This document shows, one piece after another, positions 14,207 through 31,510 of a stretch of 64,000 nt of DNA (the stretch's first letter is position 1; each line of letters opens with the position of its first letter). Source of the stretch: Mastacembelus armatus. Taxonomy: Eukaryota > Chordata > Actinopteri > Synbranchiformes > Mastacembelidae. The notes beneath the pieces were generated by a model. It ran no database searches. It was not told where the DNA came from and was given only the letters and a program-made list of their open reading frames with translations. Both the position numbers and the translations under genes were made by a program. Location of the stretch: contig NC_046654.1 in the NCBI RefSeq assembly GCF_900324485.2, positions 3,764,562 through 3,828,561 of the forward strand, written 5' to 3'.

Positions 14207-14841
14207 TGGAGACATTTTTCCTGCTGAAAGAGACATTTGTACTCAGACCTACAACAGCCCAAAAGCCAAAGCTGAAGATAAAATAAAAGCAGACAATTCA
14301 CCACCAACACGAGACAAGGTCCTGATACAATAGTGTTAAAGAAAAAAAAAAAAAAAAAGTCAAATTTAACACCAGATTTTAATGTCATTTCACAATAAAC
14401 CTGAATAAATCACCAACTGATATGTTTGCATTTTTATATTCACATTTTTTGTTCACAAACATATCAGAGCAGTGAGTTTAATGTGGAAAAGCGTAATCAC
14501 AGTTTCACAGCAATGCCAGGAGCTGGCATCACAAACAAAACATGTTCATCAATATTTCAGGAAACTGATATCTCGCCCAACACTCGGGGAAGCGGGGAGG
14601 AGTAGACAGAAGCCAAACATGGCAGAGAGTTAAGGAAAGCCTTCACCAGAGTCCTGTCACTTCTTAAAATGTTTTAAGGGGTTTTAAAAGAGGGAAAAGT
14701 ATAAATCAATTCAAATCAAAGTTTTTGCTGTGGAAGCACATTAGAAACAAAAATAAAGGAAATCAAAGCCAAACTGGTCACATTAATAACAAAAAGCCAT
14801 ATTTTAAAATAAGTCATGTAAAAGGCAAGTTCATCCCCTTC

Positions 14842-14872
<31 letters not shown>

Positions 14873-14945
14873 TTATTACATGTGACCATACACAACTACG
14901 GTGAGAGACTATCAGTCTATTTTAGGGCCCACAGGTGTCTCCATC

Positions 14946-17191
14946 TTAGTGCTTGCTGTCAGCTGACACAGAGCGTGAACGAGAACGAGAGCGTGAGCGG
15001 GAACGAGACTGTTTGTTCTGAGCTGGAGCTGGTGACCGTGAGCGAGACCTGGACCGGGACTTGGAGCGAGACTTGGACCTGGAGGGAGATCTGGCTGCAG
15101 CCTTACCCCCTCCTGATGTCTTCTTATCTGGGGTGCGGCTGGCAGATCTGGAACGGCTGCGACTGCGACTGCGGGAACGACTCTTCGAGCGGGAATAGCT
15201 GCGGGAACGGGAGCGACTCTTACTGTGACTGTGTGACAGAGAGAAGGGTCATATTTAACTTCATTATTATCCAACTTTAGCATGTAGGGCAGAACAACAG
15301 TATAGAAATAACAGCATGACAGCCAAACTGCAGCAGGAACAATCTTTATGTGAAAATAGGAGCTGTTTACAGATCCACCCAATCAGCCCCAGTTACCTCG
15401 GGTTCTGTTTGCTGTTTTAAATGAACAGTTTATTTACTTTCTTACAAAGAATCAGATGAGAGAATCAACCCCACTCACTAGCAGGCAGTAAAGATTGGAG
15501 GGAAATAGCTAGTCTTACCTAATTAATGATTGTGTTCATGCACAATCTACACCAAAATCTAATCAAACAGTCTGAAGTTTCTAGCACTTTCTTATGCCAG
15601 TTAGATCGTTCACTCAATTTACCATGAGCAATAAAGCCAAGGGGGACACTTTCCTAAAAACTCTCCCAAGAAAAACAGTAAAGAAAACTCACCTCCTGCT
15701 GTCCTCAAAGATCTTCAGCTTTCGTCCATTCAGTTCTGTCCCATCAAGCTTGGAGATGGCATTCTTCATATCACTGCGAGATGCAAACTCAACCACCCTG
15801 TATTGAAGCAGAAACACTAATTTGGATGAAACTCCGCAGACGAAGACCTATGAGCAGTTTGACTAGAGAACTCACCCTTCATTTTTGTTGGGTCTGTGAG
15901 CATCCACAAAGGTAACTTCACCTGCTTTTCTCATCAGGTCTTTCAGGTCCTGTTTCAAAGCGTAACGTAGGATTAGTGTCACAGAACAAAACACAAAGTG
16001 CCAGTGAGAGACGTTTCTGACCTGGAGGGAGAGAAATGAGCAAGCAGCAAGAAACCAGCTCACAGGGAAACTTGGGTTATCTAATGCTGACTTTTGTCAC
16101 TTGATAAACTCCCATTTCAGTGGAGGGCATATGAACGGAAACCAAAACTTTGTGAGTGTTCCCTTTTCTCAGAAACTATTTTATGCCCCATTAACTGGCT
16201 CCATGAAAACGTTTTTTTTGGTCCGTGAGCAAAAACCAAATTCAACCTCATAGCATGACACCTGAAAGCTAACAGCAGTGAGGGTTTTTAATGTGTCAAA
16301 GCTTATAACTTGCTGCACGTCTGTATACAAGTATCTACTGGATTTTGCATCTGCATAAATGAGATAAAGCTGTTATGTATTAGGGGTTGGATGACCATAG
16401 CACTGTGGGTATGTGGACAAAAACCTGATCGGGAGTATCCTAGCCTTCATACTGCCTATAAAAATGACTTGGCTCAAAAAAAAAAAAAAAAAAAGTGTTT
16501 ACAGAGTAAAACTAGCCCCCCTCCCCTCTGCTCTTTTGAGACCGTAACTCTACTTCCCTTTACCACCCGACCCTGAACAAACCCAATCACATGAGTTTTA
16601 TGCTACTTACCGCTCCATACCCAGGAAGATATTAGCTTAGAGCCACTTGTCCAAATAGCAAATGGGAACCAATGCAGTGTTAAGCCCTTGAGAAACGACC
16701 TCGGCCTTGACTCAGCATCCGGCCTCCACAAGTAAGGAACCACCAGAGAGCAAGTAGGGGAGGGGTGTGCGCCCGACTCAACACCCCCCCAGCTCCATCA
16801 GCAACAGAAAAAGACCCAAATGGGAGAGTAGGAACCGTGGATTTGAGGGGGGTTACAGTAGTCGGGGATGCCAGCCCACAGAACCTCCAGACTGTGGCTA
16901 CGGACCTCCTAAGGCTATCGTATCCTGCGCTAGACCACTTTCACCCGCTACGGGGCCCAGCCAAGACTTTAGACCGGTGGCAACTGCGTGTAAGGAGAGG
17001 CACCAAATGGACACTATTCAGAAAAACAACCAGAAGAGGGCTGACACCTCCATGGAGGGTGTTCATTCGTCTCTGATACACCATATCAGAGTGGCTGTTA
17101 AAAAACAGTTAAATGTTTTTAGTTAGAATGCCCATGAGCAGCAGTAGCATGTGCTTTTGTCTGGAAAAACGTAGACGGAGGTATAGTGAGA

Positions 17192-17227
<36 letters not shown>

Positions 17228-18615
17228 GGGTTTTTTTATTGCAAATGGCAAATTAACTAATAGTATAAAATTTATCTGAGTACACACAAATTGACCCGGC
17301 CCGATCAAATCAATGCTGCTCGACTGATAAGCAAGTCAATACAGGGGGTATATATCGTTTTAGAAATCTAAGGCTGGAAGAAATATAAGGCTGTGTCATC
17401 TCTTGCCTGCCAGCTAATCCGTGAAGAGAGGTTCTCTACAATGAGTCTGTGGTCGGTCCGCACGGGAGGGCCATATCTGTACAGGAAACAAAAAAAAGAA
17501 AATAGCCTGTAATGCAACATTTTCTGTGAGAAGGAAGAAAGGTCTGAGTATTAGATGCAGGCTGCAGTGTTCTCACAACACAGAAGCATAAATTCATCTT
17601 AACTTCTGCTGTTTATTCACTCTACTGTACTGTCAGCCTGAGAGCTCTGTCAATATTTGGTGGAATAACAGGTTTTCATTTCCTAACGGCACATATTCAT
17701 AATTTGACTTCACCTCAGTTAGGGCTGAAAAGTCAAATATATTTTAATATATATTTAAGGAGGTTTAAGTCATTCTTATTGTTAATTTTTACGGTACATA
17801 CACATTGGCTACTCGTGCTAAAACAAGTAGAACTAACCAGTTAGCTAAGACTTCAGCAAGCTACTTTAAAGCCAATGTACCTGGATCCACTGCTGCGAGA
17901 AGGGCGATAGCTGTTGCTGCTGAACCGTCCCATCCCAGGGCCACCACCTCTTCCTCTCCTGGAGCGAGCATGCTCAATAGTAACCCTGAAAATAGAAAAC
18001 AAGAAATTCTTTACACGATTCAGAGTAACTTATGGGGGAAAATGCAGTTAGATGTATACACACTTTCATGCACTACAGGGAAAATACTGTAGTAATGTAA
18101 TTTAGAGATAAGCATGAACATTTGCTTGCAGGACTGTATAACAGTATGAAACTCTCCATATGGAAATCTCTGCAGAAAACTAGAGCCCTCCAAAATACAG
18201 TGCTACGAGAAAAAAAAGCACTGCACTTATAGTATCTTCAAATTTCCTCCTTTAATTATGCCCTTGCAAGATGAGGAAGATTTTGAGCCATGCAATGAAC
18301 TGGATTAATACCTTTCACTGCACAATTCTTTTCCATTCAACTCATACACGGCATCATCAGCATCTCTGTGGTCATCAAATTCCTGAAAATAGGGAAAATA
18401 AGGAGAAAAAAGGAAATTTGGCAAACTTAATTTAAAAAAGCCCCAAAATCAAGGCTAATTTTCCATATAAAATGGTCTGTGAGACTAACCACAAAGCCAA
18501 ATCCATTCTTCAAGTTGATTTCCCGAATCCGCCCATATCCCTTGAAAAACTTCTCCACATCTCTCTCTCTGGCATGTGGGCTCAAACGGCCAATGAAGAC
18601 ACGACAGCCACTCAT
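14946..18615 (-). CDS. srsf5: Serine/arginine-rich splicing factor 5-like (277 aa)
   Basis: Coding exons: 18490-18615, 18312-18382, 17881-17985, 17407-17476, 15876-15949, 15693-15797, 14946-15228; all phases join into 277 residues. Order: RRM1 (about 4-74; RNP motifs FIGRL and KNGFGFVEF), a Gly/Arg/Ser linker, a pseudo-RRM2 with the SR-family hallmark SWQDLKD, then an RS domain of Arg-Ser dipeptides ending near ADSKH. It begins [11 protein letters not shown], like SRSF4/5/6; the short RS tail and '[10 protein letters not shown]' favour SRSF5. Known role: nuclear exon-definition factor. The ATG exon has a 5' acceptor (cagCAG), so the first exon is noncoding, with donor gtgagt near 19712. Intron 4 has a GC donor and a candidate poison exon. 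Which fish paralogue (a or b) is unresolved. Confidence 0.9.
16611..17094 (-). other. srsf5: Candidate srsf5 poison cassette exon
   Basis: Within intron 4, a GC-rich block stands out from AT-rich flanks. On the sense strand it starts after a good acceptor (branch-like ctaac, T tract, ttaacag) at 17094 and ends at a strong donor, GAGCG|gtaagt, at 16611. Joined to the upstream phase-0 exon it reads Pro-Leu-stop at once, so inclusion would truncate the protein after RRM1 and half of RRM2. SR genes are known to autoregulate through such exons; this one is inferred from splice sites only. Confidence 0.5.
17235..17240 (-). terminator. srsf5: Intronic poly(A) signal in srsf5 intron 4
   Basis: AATAAA on the sense strand 167 nt past the GC donor. 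Read-through of the donor gives 12 codons ([12 protein letters not shown]) and a stop, so an intronically polyadenylated short isoform is possible. A long T tract lies just downstream on the sense strand. Confidence 0.35.
17405..17406 (-). promoter_or_regulatory. srsf5: srsf5 intron 4 GC splice donor
   Basis: The exon encoding ...SRISWQ ends TGGCAG and is followed on the sense strand by gcaaga, not gt. The acceptor is ordinary (aacag|GACCTG at 15949), so this is a GC-AG intron of 1457 nt. Frame and the SWQ|DLKD join fix the boundary exactly. GC donors are weak and often linked to regulated splicing. Confidence 0.88.
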
Positions 18616-19711
18616 GTTTCTCTGCTGAAAAAGTGAAAAACAAGAACCGTTAAACATTTATCCAGACTGGGAGGGAAAGTGGAGTAAAGATAGCTCAGTA
18701 TTTTATAGTTGGTATGCTGAGTGCACTGACCAGAGGTTAATTTTAAACCCGGGTACGAAGACTCACATTTCATAATTAATTAGTAGCCGCAGTGCTTCCT
18801 GTGAGCGTGGGTAACAAGACTGTTTACTACTAACTAAACTTATCACTAGACGATCTTGGTGACTCTTCCTCCAAACCTCCATAAATCCTGTGGATAAGGT
18901 ACTTTTGTGTGCCTTGTAAAAACTTTTGTCTACTTGTGACTACAGCTCTGAAATGTCTCATTAAGGGCTGAAGTGAAAACCAAGAGCTGTGTAAACCTAA
19001 AGAGGATCAAATCCACGGGATAATCCAGTTTTGGTCAAACCAGTTTTGGAACAGTTGAGTTTTCACAAAAGCCCTGAAACCTCCCAAAGCAGAAACCAAT
19101 GACCCCCCAACACCCACTCACTCAGACAGTCCCCCGTGTACAAAAAGACATAGATAAAAGTAATGAACCTGCCCACATCCATATAGTAACGTTAGCTTCA
19201 TATTAAAATTGAGTCATTTCAATACTGCATCACATCAATACTGCAAATGATCAACCAATAACCTTTTCTTTAATCTGTAATGAAATTAAATTTTATATAA
19301 AATTACTTAAAATACTCTTCACCCCAACTGAACACATCACACCAACACATCAGTAGTAACACTTAATACTTAACATGACTTTCGGCTGTATTTGAGTATT
19401 ATTTGCGGTATTGGTTAATAACGTTACTCCCCCGCTGGGCCCAACCTGCTAACTAACGATAACGATCACGTCTCAAACTCCCTATCGCCTTAAACTTAAC
19501 GAAACCCCGATGGAAGCGATGCTAAACAGATGCCGAATACCATCCATTTAACGACAGATAATATTAATCGAATATAAATTAATTTTACTTTATTTTTCTA
19601 CTGATTTTCTCGGTGCGACGATAACGGTTGCACCTCGACTTCAGTTAACGTTAGTTAGCTAAAGCGCGCTAACGCTAGCTAACATAGCATTAGCTACAAA
19701 GCCGTAACTCA

Positions 19712-19920
19712 CCGTCAAAAATACACGAAACCGCCATTAATTAGCAGAAACCATGAGGTTGATACAATTACTAGACACCAAGTCGATGAGATGCTCACCA
19801 AATTATTGTCTTTATCGTCTGCGTTGTTGTTTACGTCGCTGCTGAGCTGCAACTCCAACGAGGTCGTCTACTCGACTGTAACAAAATGGCGAACGAGTCC
19901 AAAGAGCAGGGACCGGAAAT
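19712..19920 (-). promoter_or_regulatory. srsf5: srsf5 noncoding exon 1 and promoter
   Basis: A sense-strand donor gacg|gtgagt at about 19712 closes a likely noncoding first exon. Just upstream are a YY1-type AAAATGGC (19883-19890) and an ETS-type ACCGGAAAT (19912-19920, plus strand), a pairing typical of TATA-less housekeeping promoters. The start site is not fixed. Confidence 0.55.
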
Positions 19921-22828
19921 GCTGCTGCCTTCACGTTGCCAGTTTTGCGGTTGATCATTAAATTCTGCAGTTAATGCATCACTTGGTTAAAGTTGGAGAC
20001 CCTGCCCCTAGTTGTCATTCAAACAAGTGGTAGGACAGTTTACGTTGCTAAACAATCCCTCGTTAAATACTTTGCAATGTATAATTGCAAAATCGAAGAT
20101 TAGCTCCCGTTGAGTCCGCAAAGCGGGATGAGACACAGATCTGGCAACCCAGTTCAACTAGAACGCATGCAGGTTGTTCAGTCGAGTCAAAAAATAGGGG
20201 TCAAATCTGGCCCTGCTGTAAAAATACATATGCCCCCTGTCATAAACTGTTATAAGTTTTCAATGTTACATGCTTTTTCACATATCTACTGTTGATAGAC
20301 ATGTAAATACCTACAAGGTCCATGTGAATCCCAATAAATATGAGCTTTATGCATCTGTTACTGGCTTGCAAAACAGAAAACCCATCTGCATAAGAAATAT
20401 TGAGATAAAATTCTTTAAGTCTGTTTGTTCTTTGGTTACATCTACCTCTAGATAAATTCCTAAAGCAGGTTTATAAACAAATTCTAGTCTTTATCAAATT
20501 AAAATAAATACCATAAATAAATAGAAAACCTCAGGTGTTCCGTATTAAATATTAGGTATATATCTTATGTTTCCCCACCTTTACCAAAATTAACTACTAC
20601 AATGAAACAAGCAAAAGACCTTTTGTTATTCCATCTCTTTATTCTAATACTATGTCATCATTCTTAAAATTGTCTCGGGTTATGAAAAGGAAACAAGTTG
20701 AGGTGGACACACTCCAATAGAAAAAAATACCTGTGTGGTCTGCTCTGATGAAAGTGTGTTAGCATGAATACTGATCTCTGTACAGCTCCTGTCATCTCAA
20801 AATCTACCTAAAACCTGAACACAAGTCACTCGGGGAAATGTAAGACTACAGCAATAATAAATACCGATATAACTCACCTAAACACATGAAGAAGAAGAAG
20901 TCAAATGATTAATTTGCACTTGGACCCCTGATTATCAAGGTGTTTAGCAGGAATTAGACTTTCACTATTACACTTCCTGAGAAAGGGTGAACACACTACA
21001 GCAGGAGAGATGGGAAAAGGTTAAAGCCACACATTACCTTCGTAACTGATTTTCTACATTGAAAAAAATCAAGCAACATGAGTTGAAATGAGTCCAAGAA
21101 GCTGATCAAATATCATTGTTTTTATCCATATGTATGATAAATCTACAATGATTAGAAATAACTGACATCATATTATCCCCTGATCTCATCACTGCAACAA
21201 GCCCAACGTCCAAGTCATTTCTAAAAAGGTTCCTTCTCTTATCTTTAAAACACTTCATCTGAGAACATGTTACAGATAAGTTCACAGCTGGAAATATGAT
21301 CTTAAACATATAGGCTTTAATATGCTCTTAAAGGAAGAGTTTGACATTTTGGGAAAACTGCTCAGTCGTTTTCTTCTCGCCAGAAGAAAATATTGACACC
21401 ATCCTGCGTCTGTCCGAAGGTAACAAAAATAAACTAAAATGAGAGTTTTATGAGGTTATGTGCCAGACCATTGCTTGAATGGGACCAGTTAAGTTTAAAA
21501 CTCTCCACTGGTTATCTGGCAACCAACAACTAACAACTTTAGTTTTTGCACATTTAAACAAAGTTAATGTTATTTTAATTAGTTAGCCTTAGAGGTGCTG
21601 GTGGGCAGATTTTTTTTACCTTTGGATGTTACAATAGTGTCAATCTTGCCATTAACTTTCTGCAACAAAGCAAATAAGACTACTGATTTCCCAAAATGTC
21701 AAAGTTTTGCTTTAAGGATTACTATACTTAAAGGTGTAACACTGAATTTTTCTTCCTCATGGCAACTCACCCTTTATTGGTTTAATGGTGAAAAAGGTGA
21801 TGAGACCAGTATCACCCAGGATCAAACCCTGGGCGTTAATGTACATCTCCTGGATGTTATCACACCATTATAATATAAATACTATTTCATTATAAAAATG
21901 TAGACAAAAATTGTACTGGGTCAAAAGTCAAATGTTGTCAGTGTAGCAGCTTGACTTCTTTTGTTTGAGCTGTTTACAGAGAGTGACTGCTCTGCTAGAG
22001 GCTGTGTGAACAGCAACTAGACTAAACTGAACAGTAAATGCCCTTGACTCTTTACAACCCTTGATGAACTGGTTACACTGGCAGCTAAACACCAGCTCAC
22101 TGTTTAAAACAAATCCCCAGGTCAGATGATTTGTTTTACAAAAGGAACGGGAGGTAAATACTTGGTGATATGATCAGAAATGAGGAGTTTTAGTTTAGGG
22201 GGATGATTTGTCAAATCTTTTCATCATGCAACGTTTTAAGAGTTCGGGGTGAAATCAAGGACGAGTCAAGTCCTCCTTAACCCGCTAACCTTCTAAAATG
22301 GCCAGAGTGAATAACTAAAGCTCCACACAAAGAGCAGAGTCAACAATATCAACTGAAGGCCACATAGAGGTTAGTGAACAAGAACTTGTTGAGACTGAGC
22401 CGATTAGTAGTTTCCTTGTATATGTCACTATCAGTAGTCTCCTGTATCTATCTAGTTATTCTACAAAAGCAGCTCTGAAGGCAGGGCAGGGAACAAGGCT
22501 CATAAAGGTTTAAAAGTCCATGGAAAATATTAACTATAACATACTACAAACTTCAGGTCTATAATGTTGGTTGTTGAAGTCTAAGCCATGCTTCAGTGCT
22601 CAGGTCAAAGTTTGCCTCTGTCATCTGTAGAAAGGACAGGAAGGGTCTCCAAAAGTCTGAAGTCTGTGACAGCAACTCTGCACATGAAGAGGAGACTCTG
22701 CATTTCCTGCCTCTTTACTCAGAGGACAAACAGTATGAGGTCAGGTGGTTGGTAAAGCCTGCTAATGCCACTTGAGCCTCCAGCAGCAGGGGCAGGAAGG
22801 TCCACAGGTCAATGTGCCCAGGGGCAGG
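19921..22828 (-). other. Gap and desi2 3' UTR
   Basis: From 22828 leftward this is probably the desi2 3' UTR. AATAAA on the minus strand occurs at about 21775-21780 and 20638-20643, giving candidate UTRs of about 1.0 or 2.2 kb. The remaining 0.7 kb to the srsf5 promoter shows no gene. Confidence 0.45.
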
Positions 22829-27868
<5,040 letters not shown>

Positions 27869-28570
27869 GGTTCACACCTGAGCTGGAAAGGCAAACGTCT
27901 CCACCCTCCACGCCCCGCAGGAGTCACAGGGCCACACGGGGGACAGCAGGAGCAGCGGCGGCCAGGCTTCTGCTGGAGGGATGGAGGATGCTCATTCCCC
28001 TGCAGGGCAACAACTGCTGCACGGACCCAGGTCTGTAAAGTCCGGAAAACGTCCAAAACCGGACCAGTGAAGCTTAGGAGGATGTCACAGAGCCATTACA
28101 GCGAGTAAGTTCAGGAAAGCATGAAACTCATCCCAGCAGAGCAGAGCGAGGCGCAGCATCTCCCAGCTCCAAAAATATCTATTTTAAGGAAAATATGCTC
28201 AGAGGATGTGAATTTACGAGATAAACACAGCAGCTCAGAGTATCAGATCAGAGGTCATAGCGCGATCCATACCCGACATTAGGGGCCTACGAGTGCCGAA
28301 ATCTGAAGCAGGCGCCCTCCTGTCATCACGGGCGGAAAGGGGACAGGCAGGGCGGGCCGATGTGCACGATGGAGGCGGAGTGCGGGCCATTTTCACACGG
28401 AGGATGCCGCAGCAGCTGTGGAAGAGGAGTCCGGAGCCATGGTGGGTAATTACAGCTGACGGAGGAGTCCGGTCCAACAGCGGGGGCATCTCCGGCCACA
28501 CCGGCGCTGCTGCTGCTACTGCTGCTGGCCCAAATCCGGCACAAACCCCGGCGACGTGACTCCTCCAACC
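27869..28570 (-). promoter_or_regulatory. desi2: desi2 5' UTR / CpG-island promoter
   Basis: GC-rich, CpG-rich stretch immediately upstream of the desi2 ATG containing an ATGGCCCGC (YY1-like) motif on the minus strand and short triplet (GCTGCTGCT) runs. Open frames on both strands here reflect base composition; none resembles a known protein. Confidence 0.55.
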
Positions 28571-31510
28571 GAACCGAGCCGTCAGCAGAAACCACTCTAT
28601 GCAGGTTTAAAATGTATTTCAGAAGGTACCAAGACAGTCGAGATCGTCAGGCATCGTGAGGTTTTCGTCCAGCTCTGCCTCTGTCTCCGGTTTGATTACA
28701 TCATATCTGCCTCCGAGGCACCATCCTCCAACAGCTGATGTGAAGCTGGTGGGTGTAAAGGAGCACAGTTTGTTACAGAACACAGCATTTCACTATTTCT
28801 GCAAAACATACTACTAATAAATACATTTAATTAGTTAACTAGTTAACCGACTGTTCTTCAAATTAACGCTGTAGTTCAGTAAAATCTTTTGAGGCAACAG
28901 GTTTTTGTCATTTTTTTGTGATAAAAAAAGAATAATAAACTAAACATATTTGATGGTTGTCTTCACCATAATTCATTTAATCTTCAGTTATCTATCATTA
29001 CTATAGTTTTACCCCCGTTGTACTGTAATAACAAATAGAGTCCACTTTTAATTTGAAGGTAAACTGACCACATCCGGTGTTTTGGCTATCATCTGCAAAC
29101 TTTACCAATAGTTTTCCAATAGTTTTCAAAGTAAAATTACAGTACTTATATTATACAGTGTTATAGTATATATGAGATACACAGTCAGCATTTCAACCTA
29201 CTGTCAGACTTTGAGGACATACATAATGTGATAATTTTGATTTCATCCCTTATAATTTAATTAGTAAGGTCATTAAAAACATACCAACTCATAATTCTGA
29301 CTTCGTAAACCAAAATTTAATGTAGTAAATCAAGAGTTATCTGTTAATTTTGACTTCATAGCCCATAACCTTCACTTACTAACTCAAACTTGACTTAATC
29401 ACCCTTAACTTTGACATAGTAGCTACTGACTTTGATTTAATAAACCAAAGCTTTGACATATTAAATCAGTGTTTTCTTGACACTGTCACAATTTTGACTT
29501 AATTCAAAGTCTCATATGACAATTTCAGTTTGCTCTGTTTTTATTTTTCTATCTAAAATAAAAAAAGGTAAATCCAACATGAGTTTTTAGTTGGTGCTTG
29601 GTTGTCAAACACTGTAATTTATTAGTGTTTCTGATCTACTCTTCTGACATACTGAACATATTCACAATTTCTCTCAGCAGAGCCACATATTTACAGAAAA
29701 GATCTAAATACAGTCAGAGAGAATTACATTATTGATGGGCTGGACACACACAGCACACAATGCAATTATTCATCTGCTCAGTGGCTGTTACTGAAGGAGG
29801 ACTATCGCTAGTGCAAGAAATAAAACATAAAATAAAATAAACTCATTTACAGAAATTCATCTCTTACAAAACTCTCCCTTCAAAGTAATTGGCTCAAGCT
29901 GCTTTTCAGCATAAAGCTGCTGGTCCCTCACCCAAAATAACAACTCCTTTACAGCATACTCCAAATTTCATATTCACCCCACGCAAAAACCTTTTACTGG
30001 ACGGTGTGATTACAAGCACTGGCTGATGCAAAATCAGGAGAATGTATTAAAATATATCTGTGGCACAACTACAGCAGCATCTCATAGTTTTCAGTGGGCA
30101 GCTCACGACAATAGATATTTAAGGAATGCTTTGTTTTTGTGGTTTACACAAATGTGACATTCAAAGTGAAACTACACGGTGACACTTTGAACAAGTCTGG
30201 TGATGATCCACATTTTTCTCATTGTCAACAAACCGAGCGAACTGATTTTACTAAAAAGTATTGTTGTAAATTTCCCCTGTACACCACAGGGCTCCACTGT
30301 TGTCTGAAAAAGATTATAAGAAAACAAAAAAACAACCAAACAAAAGTCATCTTTACAATGAACACAGGCACTATAGTGTTTTTTTTTTTGAGGCACTCAC
30401 ATTCACTGTGCTGACAGAAAATACTGTCTAAAGCACAAAAAGCATGTAATACCACAGCTGAAAATAGTCCCCTACAGATGAACTATTTCCTTCTGTTATA
30501 GTCACAAAACCTACAGTGCTCAACTATTTTAGAAAATTACTGCACTGTTTTTGAAATTAAAATCATATATTGTGATCTGTTTATACAGAAGTAGGTCTCA
30601 AAGAAAAAGAAAAAAAAACGTGGACAACAGAATTATTTAGACATAAGTTGTGTTTAGTTTGGGGCTTTTTAACAAGATCTGTTGACAATAAGAAAAGAAG
30701 ATCGCCAGCCATATTCTTTAATTTAATGGTTTTAATGGACATAATGGGGTGGTTTTTCCTTGATCATAAGGGGCAGAAAAAACACACCAGCATTACGTGG
30801 AACAGACAGAAAAAGGCACTGAAATGGCCATTACATGACGCAATTTATCACATTAAGCGCAGTTTTTTTTTCCCAGTCACATCTCCATCTGAGCAGCGGA
30901 GGATTCTGCTCCTCTTGTAATTCTGTGTAATAACAATGAAAATTCAGTTGCAAAATTTTTGACAGACTAAACGTACAGGGATGGGCACCCTATGTCACCC
31001 TCTGACAGGGCTGCCATGTAGTGATGGAGGTACAGAGAGGGCCCACACATGACTGAACACAACACTGTCTATCAGTTTTAAATGGACCCTGAAGCCTGAT
31101 CTGAAGTCAGCCTGACTTTGCTCAATGACATTTTTTTTTTTTTTTTAATTTCCTTTATACAACCTCTGTGTACGAGCAGCTGTTTCTGCCTGAGCTCAGC
31201 CCAGCTCAGCCCAGCAGTAGAAATGTCATTTAGATCCACATTTATCTTCTTACCATAAGAAAATGATCTACTGAAAGTCACCTCTACTGTAAGAGAGCAT
31301 CCAGTTGCATAGGAAGGCTGTCACAAAGCTACCATCAAGCACATAATACATATGGACATGGAGAAACTCATCAGCGACAACAATATCGACTAATCAAAAA
31401 AAACAATCTCTACTGTTTTAGAGTTTGTTCCCCCTTTCACTTCTTTGGCTTTCAGTAAAGTTTTTGATCTAAAAAAAAAAAAAAAACATATACAGACGCT
31501 GTCAGCTTAG
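28571..31510 (-). other. Intergenic and synj2bp 3' UTR
   Basis: Sequence left of the synj2bp stop is AT-rich. A sense-strand AATAAA at about 29618-29623 could end a 1.9 kb 3' UTR. The part from about 28.6 to 29.6 kb holds no gene I can see. Confidence 0.4.

Noticed and set aside
14882-15382. Open frames on both strands across the srsf5 RS exon (132 and 156 aa)
   Set aside because: They are off-frame or antisense readings of Arg/Ser codon repeats; the true frame is the minus-strand RS domain ending at 14946.
16765-17126. Overlapping plus-strand frames of 103 and 119 aa
   Set aside because: They lie antisense in an srsf5 intron, match no family, and reflect GC content of the candidate poison-exon block.
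28235-28595. Frames of 88-89 aa on both strands upstream of desi2
   Set aside because: CpG-island sequence gives few stops in any frame; the desi2 N-terminus is already complete at 27868.
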